A stretch of DNA of 64,000 bases from Sphingomonas sp. Leaf339 (lineage in GTDB: Bacteria; Pseudomonadota; Alphaproteobacteria; Sphingomonadales; Sphingomonadaceae): NCBI RefSeq assembly GCF_001426195.1, contig NZ_LMRS01000001.1, forward strand, positions 250,501 through 314,500, in the 5' to 3' direction. Below, piece after piece: positions 61,593 through 64,000 of this stretch; the first letter of the stretch is position 1, and the number at the start of each line of letters is the position of its first letter. The translations under genes and the position numbers were made by a program. The notes under the pieces are model-generated. The model was given only the letters and a program-made list of their open reading frames with translations. It did no database searches and had not been told where the DNA came from.

Positions 61593-63395
61593 ATGTTCCC
61601 GCCCTTCCTCGCCCGTGCCGCCCGCCGATGGGTATGGCCGCTTCTGGCGGGATGGGGCTATTTCCTGGCCGCGATCGCGGGCCTTTTTCTGACCCGGCAG
61701 ACGGAGGGAATCGCGACGATCTGGCCGGCGAGCGGCGTGTTGCTGGCCGCCTTGCTGCTCGCCGATCGCCGCGACGCATGGCGCTTCATCGGTACGGCAG
61801 CGGTGGCCAGCATGGCGGCCAACATGATGTGGTACGGCGGCATGGCCACCTCGCTGGGCTTCAGCGTCGCCAACTGCCTCGATGCGCTGATGGCGGCAAC
61901 CATCTTCGCCGGTCGTCGGCAGGAGCAGGTTTCGTTCCTCATCCCCCAGCGGCTCCGGATGTTCTGTCTGGCCGCTACCGTCGGTGCGGTGGTCAGCGCC
62001 GGGGTGGCGACGATGGCGTCGCCCGACGGGTCGGCCACCTTTTTCCTGTCATGGGCGTGCACCGACCTGCTCGGCATGCTGATCGTGACGCCGATGATCG
62101 TCATCGCGGTCGAACTGATGCACCACCGCCATCGCTTCCGTCCGCGACCGGCGCAGGTGGGCGAGGCGATCGTCCTGCTGTCGGGGATCGGCGGCGCAGC
62201 GGCGCTTGTGTTCTTCCAGACCACCTATCCGCTGTTGTACCTGCCGTTTGCCGGGGTGCTGTTCGTCGTGTTTCGGCTCGGCGCGTTCGGTGCGGCGGCG
62301 AGCGTCCTGATCGTCACGCTGGTCAGCAGTCTGGCGACGGCGGCAAACCACGGGCCGCTGGCGATGCTGCCCGATGGCCCGGTGTTCGGCATCCTGTTCC
62401 TGCAGATATACTTGTTGCTGATGTTCGCGGCGGCGCTGCCGACTGCGTCGCTGCTCGGCTGGCGCGACCGGTTGATCCGGCAACTGGCCGAAAAGAACGA
62501 GATGCTGCAACTGGCGGAGCGCACCGCCCATGTCGGCCACTGGCGGCTGGACACCCGATCGGGCGAGATGTTCTGTTCCGAAGAGATATTCGCGATCTAC
62601 GGACGCAATCAGGACATCCAGCCCACCACCGACCTCGCGATCGCGGCCTATCACATCGATGACCGTGCGTTCGTGGTCGCGCAGATCAGGGCATCGGTCA
62701 CCACCGCGTTGCCGTTCGACTTTCGTGCGCGCCTGATCCGGGCGAATGGCGAGATACGCCATGTCATCTCCAAGGGCTGGGCGACGCTGGGCCCGGATGG
62801 CAAGACGTCGGGTATCTTCGGTACGATGCAGGACATCACCGAACAGGTGACCGCCGAACTGGCGCTGGACGAAGCGCGCAGCGCGGCCGAACGGATGGCG
62901 TGGGATGCCACGCGGATGGCGGAAACCGATTATCTGACCGGCGTATTCAGCCGTCGCAAGATCCTACAGATTCTCGACCAATCGATCGATTCAGCCCGGC
63001 TGGGGGGCGGGGCGCTGACCGTCGTCACGTTCGACATCGATCACTTCAAGCGCGTCAACGACGAACATGGCCATGCCGCCGGCGACCGGGTGCTGCAACG
63101 CGTCGCTTCCGCCGTGGCGTCGTCGATCCGGCCGCAGGACTTCGTCGGCCGGGTCGGGGGCGAGGAATTCATTATCGTCCTGCCCGGCGCGCCGATCGAC
63201 GTGGCAGAGGCGGTGGGCGAACGGGTGCGCAGCGTCGTCTTCCACGGTGCCGAAGGGCCGCTGATCGTCACCATCAGTCTCGGCGTCGCGGCATGGGAGC
63301 CTGCCAGCACCGCCGAACAACTGCTCGGCCGCGCCGATGCGGCGCTGTACGATGCCAAACATGCCGGCCGGAACATGCTGCGCGTCGCGGCATAG
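61593..63395 (+). CDS. MASE1-PAS-GGDEF diguanylate cyclase
   Basis: 600 residues. An N-terminal MASE1 sensor of about eight membrane helices (1-290; LTRQTEGIATIWPASGVLLAALL is the MASE1 signature), a PAS domain at about 310-420 (AERTAHVGHWRLDTRSGEMFCSEE) and a GGDEF domain at about 435-600 with DYLTGVFSRRKILQIL, FDIDHFKRVNDEHGHAAGD and GGEEF. It should make c-di-GMP in response to a membrane-sensed signal. Confidence 0.93.
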   Translation: MFPPFLARAARRWVWPLLAGWGYFLAAIAGLFLTRQTEGIATIWPASGVLLAALLLADRRDAWRFIGTAAVASMAANMMWYGGMATSLGFSVANCLDALMAATIFAGRRQEQVSFLIPQRLRMFCLAATVGAVVSAGVATMASPDGSATFFLSWACTDLLGMLIVTPMIVIAVELMHHRHRFRPRPAQVGEAIVLLSGIGGAAALVFFQTTYPLLYLPFAGVLFVVFRLGAFGAAASVLIVTLVSSLATAANHGPLAMLPDGPVFGILFLQIYLLLMFAAALPTASLLGWRDRLIRQLAEKNEMLQLAERTAHVGHWRLDTRSGEMFCSEEIFAIYGRNQDIQPTTDLAIAAYHIDDRAFVVAQIRASVTTALPFDFRARLIRANGEIRHVISKGWATLGPDGKTSGIFGTMQDITEQVTAELALDEARSAAERMAWDATRMAETDYLTGVFSRRKILQILDQSIDSARLGGGALTVVTFDIDHFKRVNDEHGHAAGDRVLQRVASAVASSIRPQDFVGRVGGEEFIIVLPGAPIDVAEAVGERVRSVVFHGAEGPLIVTISLGVAAWEPASTAEQLLGRADAALYDAKHAGRNMLRVAA

Positions 63396-63419
63396 CGCGC
63401 CGAGGCAGATCTCCGGCGC

Positions 63420-64000
63420 TCAGATATCCAGCGCCCACCCGTCGCGGCCCTTGGGATCGAACGGCGCGGTCGGGATATAGCGCTCGGCCCCGGCCGCCAG
63501 CCGCAGCACGCTCCAGTCGCCCCGACGATCGACCGCCTCGACCATGCATCCGCATTCGGCATAGGCGGCGGTCACCGCGTCGCGTTGCGTTTCCAGCAGC
63601 CCCGCCAGCAGGATAGTGGCGTTCGCATCGGCGATCGCCGCCAGTTCTGGGGCCATCGACACCAGCGGCCCCGCCAGGATGTTGGCGATGACAAGGTCGT
63701 AGGGGCCGGCGGCGACGATCGTGTCGGCCAGCGCCCCGTCCGCGACGATCAACTCGATCCCCGCCACCCCGTTCGTCGCCGCATTCTCGCGCGTCACGTC
63801 GATCGCGACCGGATCGATATCCGTCGCTACCACCGACGCCGCCGGCCACAGATGCGCGGCGGCAAAGGCGAGCAGGCCGGTACCGGTGCCGACGTCGATG
63901 ACGTTCCCGAACCGCAGATCTGCCATGCTGTCGAGCATCGCCAGACACCCGCTGGTCGTCTCGTGATGGCCGGTACCGAACGCGCGGCCGGCGGCGATGT
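63420..64000 (-). CDS. prmA: Ribosomal protein L11 methyltransferase PrmA, C-terminal part
   Basis: The minus-strand frame is open from the right edge; the start is beyond the window. It holds the PrmA motifs AFGTGHHETT near the edge, the SAM-binding VIDVGTGTGLLAFAA and NILAGPLVSMAP (the NPP-like site). PrmA trimethylates ribosomal protein L11. About 193 residues are visible. Confidence 0.92.
   Translation of the reverse strand, partial: IAAGRAFGTGHHETTSGCLAMLDSMADLRFGNVIDVGTGTGLLAFAAAHLWPAASVVATDIDPVAIDVTRENAATNGVAGIELIVADGALADTIVAAGPYDLVIANILAGPLVSMAPELAAIADANATILLAGLLETQRDAVTAAYAECGCMVEAVDRRGDWSVLRLAAGAERYIPTAPFDPKGRDGWALDI

Overview
The window looks like a high-GC alphaproteobacterial chromosome, most likely Sphingomonas or a close sphingomonad. 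The evidence is the strong G+C bias, the yacG / RNase E-G-like / Maf / infA gene order, PEPxxWA-type (rather than PEP-CTERM) sorting tails, a large TonB-dependent receptor with a glycine-rich insert, and many short GTTCCCCGG / CCCGGCG palindromes between genes. This is inference from protein families and gene order; no database search was run.

Layout. 1-6.0 kb: an unknown partial gene, tRNA-Gly(TCC), glutathione synthesis (gshA), rRNA methylation (rsmE) and PEP carboxylase (ppc). 6.0-14.4 kb: a leftward operon of four exported DUF11-type proteins, one of them a 1,659-residue protein with a predicted outer-membrane barrel, ending in a tandem PilZ (c-di-GMP receptor) gene. 14.7-21.7 kb: DUF1810, an Ivy-like lipoprotein, a PEBP protein, two very small hydrophobic proteins behind a near-consensus sigma-54 promoter, a diguanylate cyclase, a peroxiredoxin, a histidinol-phosphatase-like enzyme and an AsmA protein. 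21.8-29.0 kb: translation genes rpmI-rplT, a GIY-YIG gene, pheS-pheT, an aldose-epimerase-like gene and prfC. 29.0-30.8 kb: decayed flagellar (flgK/flgL) and chemotaxis (MCP) remnants. 31.0-32.8 kb: a UVR-motif protein and a DUF2235 hydrolase.

32.86-43.93 kb is an 11-kb AT-richer genomic island in tRNA-Phe(GAA). It is bounded by a 47-bp direct repeat that copies the 3' part of the tRNA. It carries a tyrosine integrase and an excisionase-like HTH protein at the tRNA end, integrase arm-type repeats at both ends, a serine recombinase with a res-like array, a small HUH replication-type protein beside a very AT-rich tract, an orphan receiver protein, two PEPxxWA-CTERM exported proteins, several microproteins, and a translationally coupled pair made of a two-TM protein and a DUF262 protein. 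That pair is the best candidate here for an undescribed (probably anti-phage) system.

44-64 kb: yacG, an RNase E/G-like protein, Maf, infA, a MaoC dehydratase, glmS, an AI-2E transporter with an extra cytosolic domain, a YihY membrane protein, a TonB-dependent receptor, a phytanoyl-CoA-dioxygenase-like protein, DUF3307, an osmoprotectant ABC transporter (permease-binding protein fusion plus ATPase), an SDR, an alpha/beta hydrolase, DUF2459, phenylalanine hydroxylase, a MASE1-PAS-GGDEF cyclase and the 3' part of prmA. Starts were moved inward from the longest reading frame wherever a ribosome-binding site or a signal peptide argued for it.
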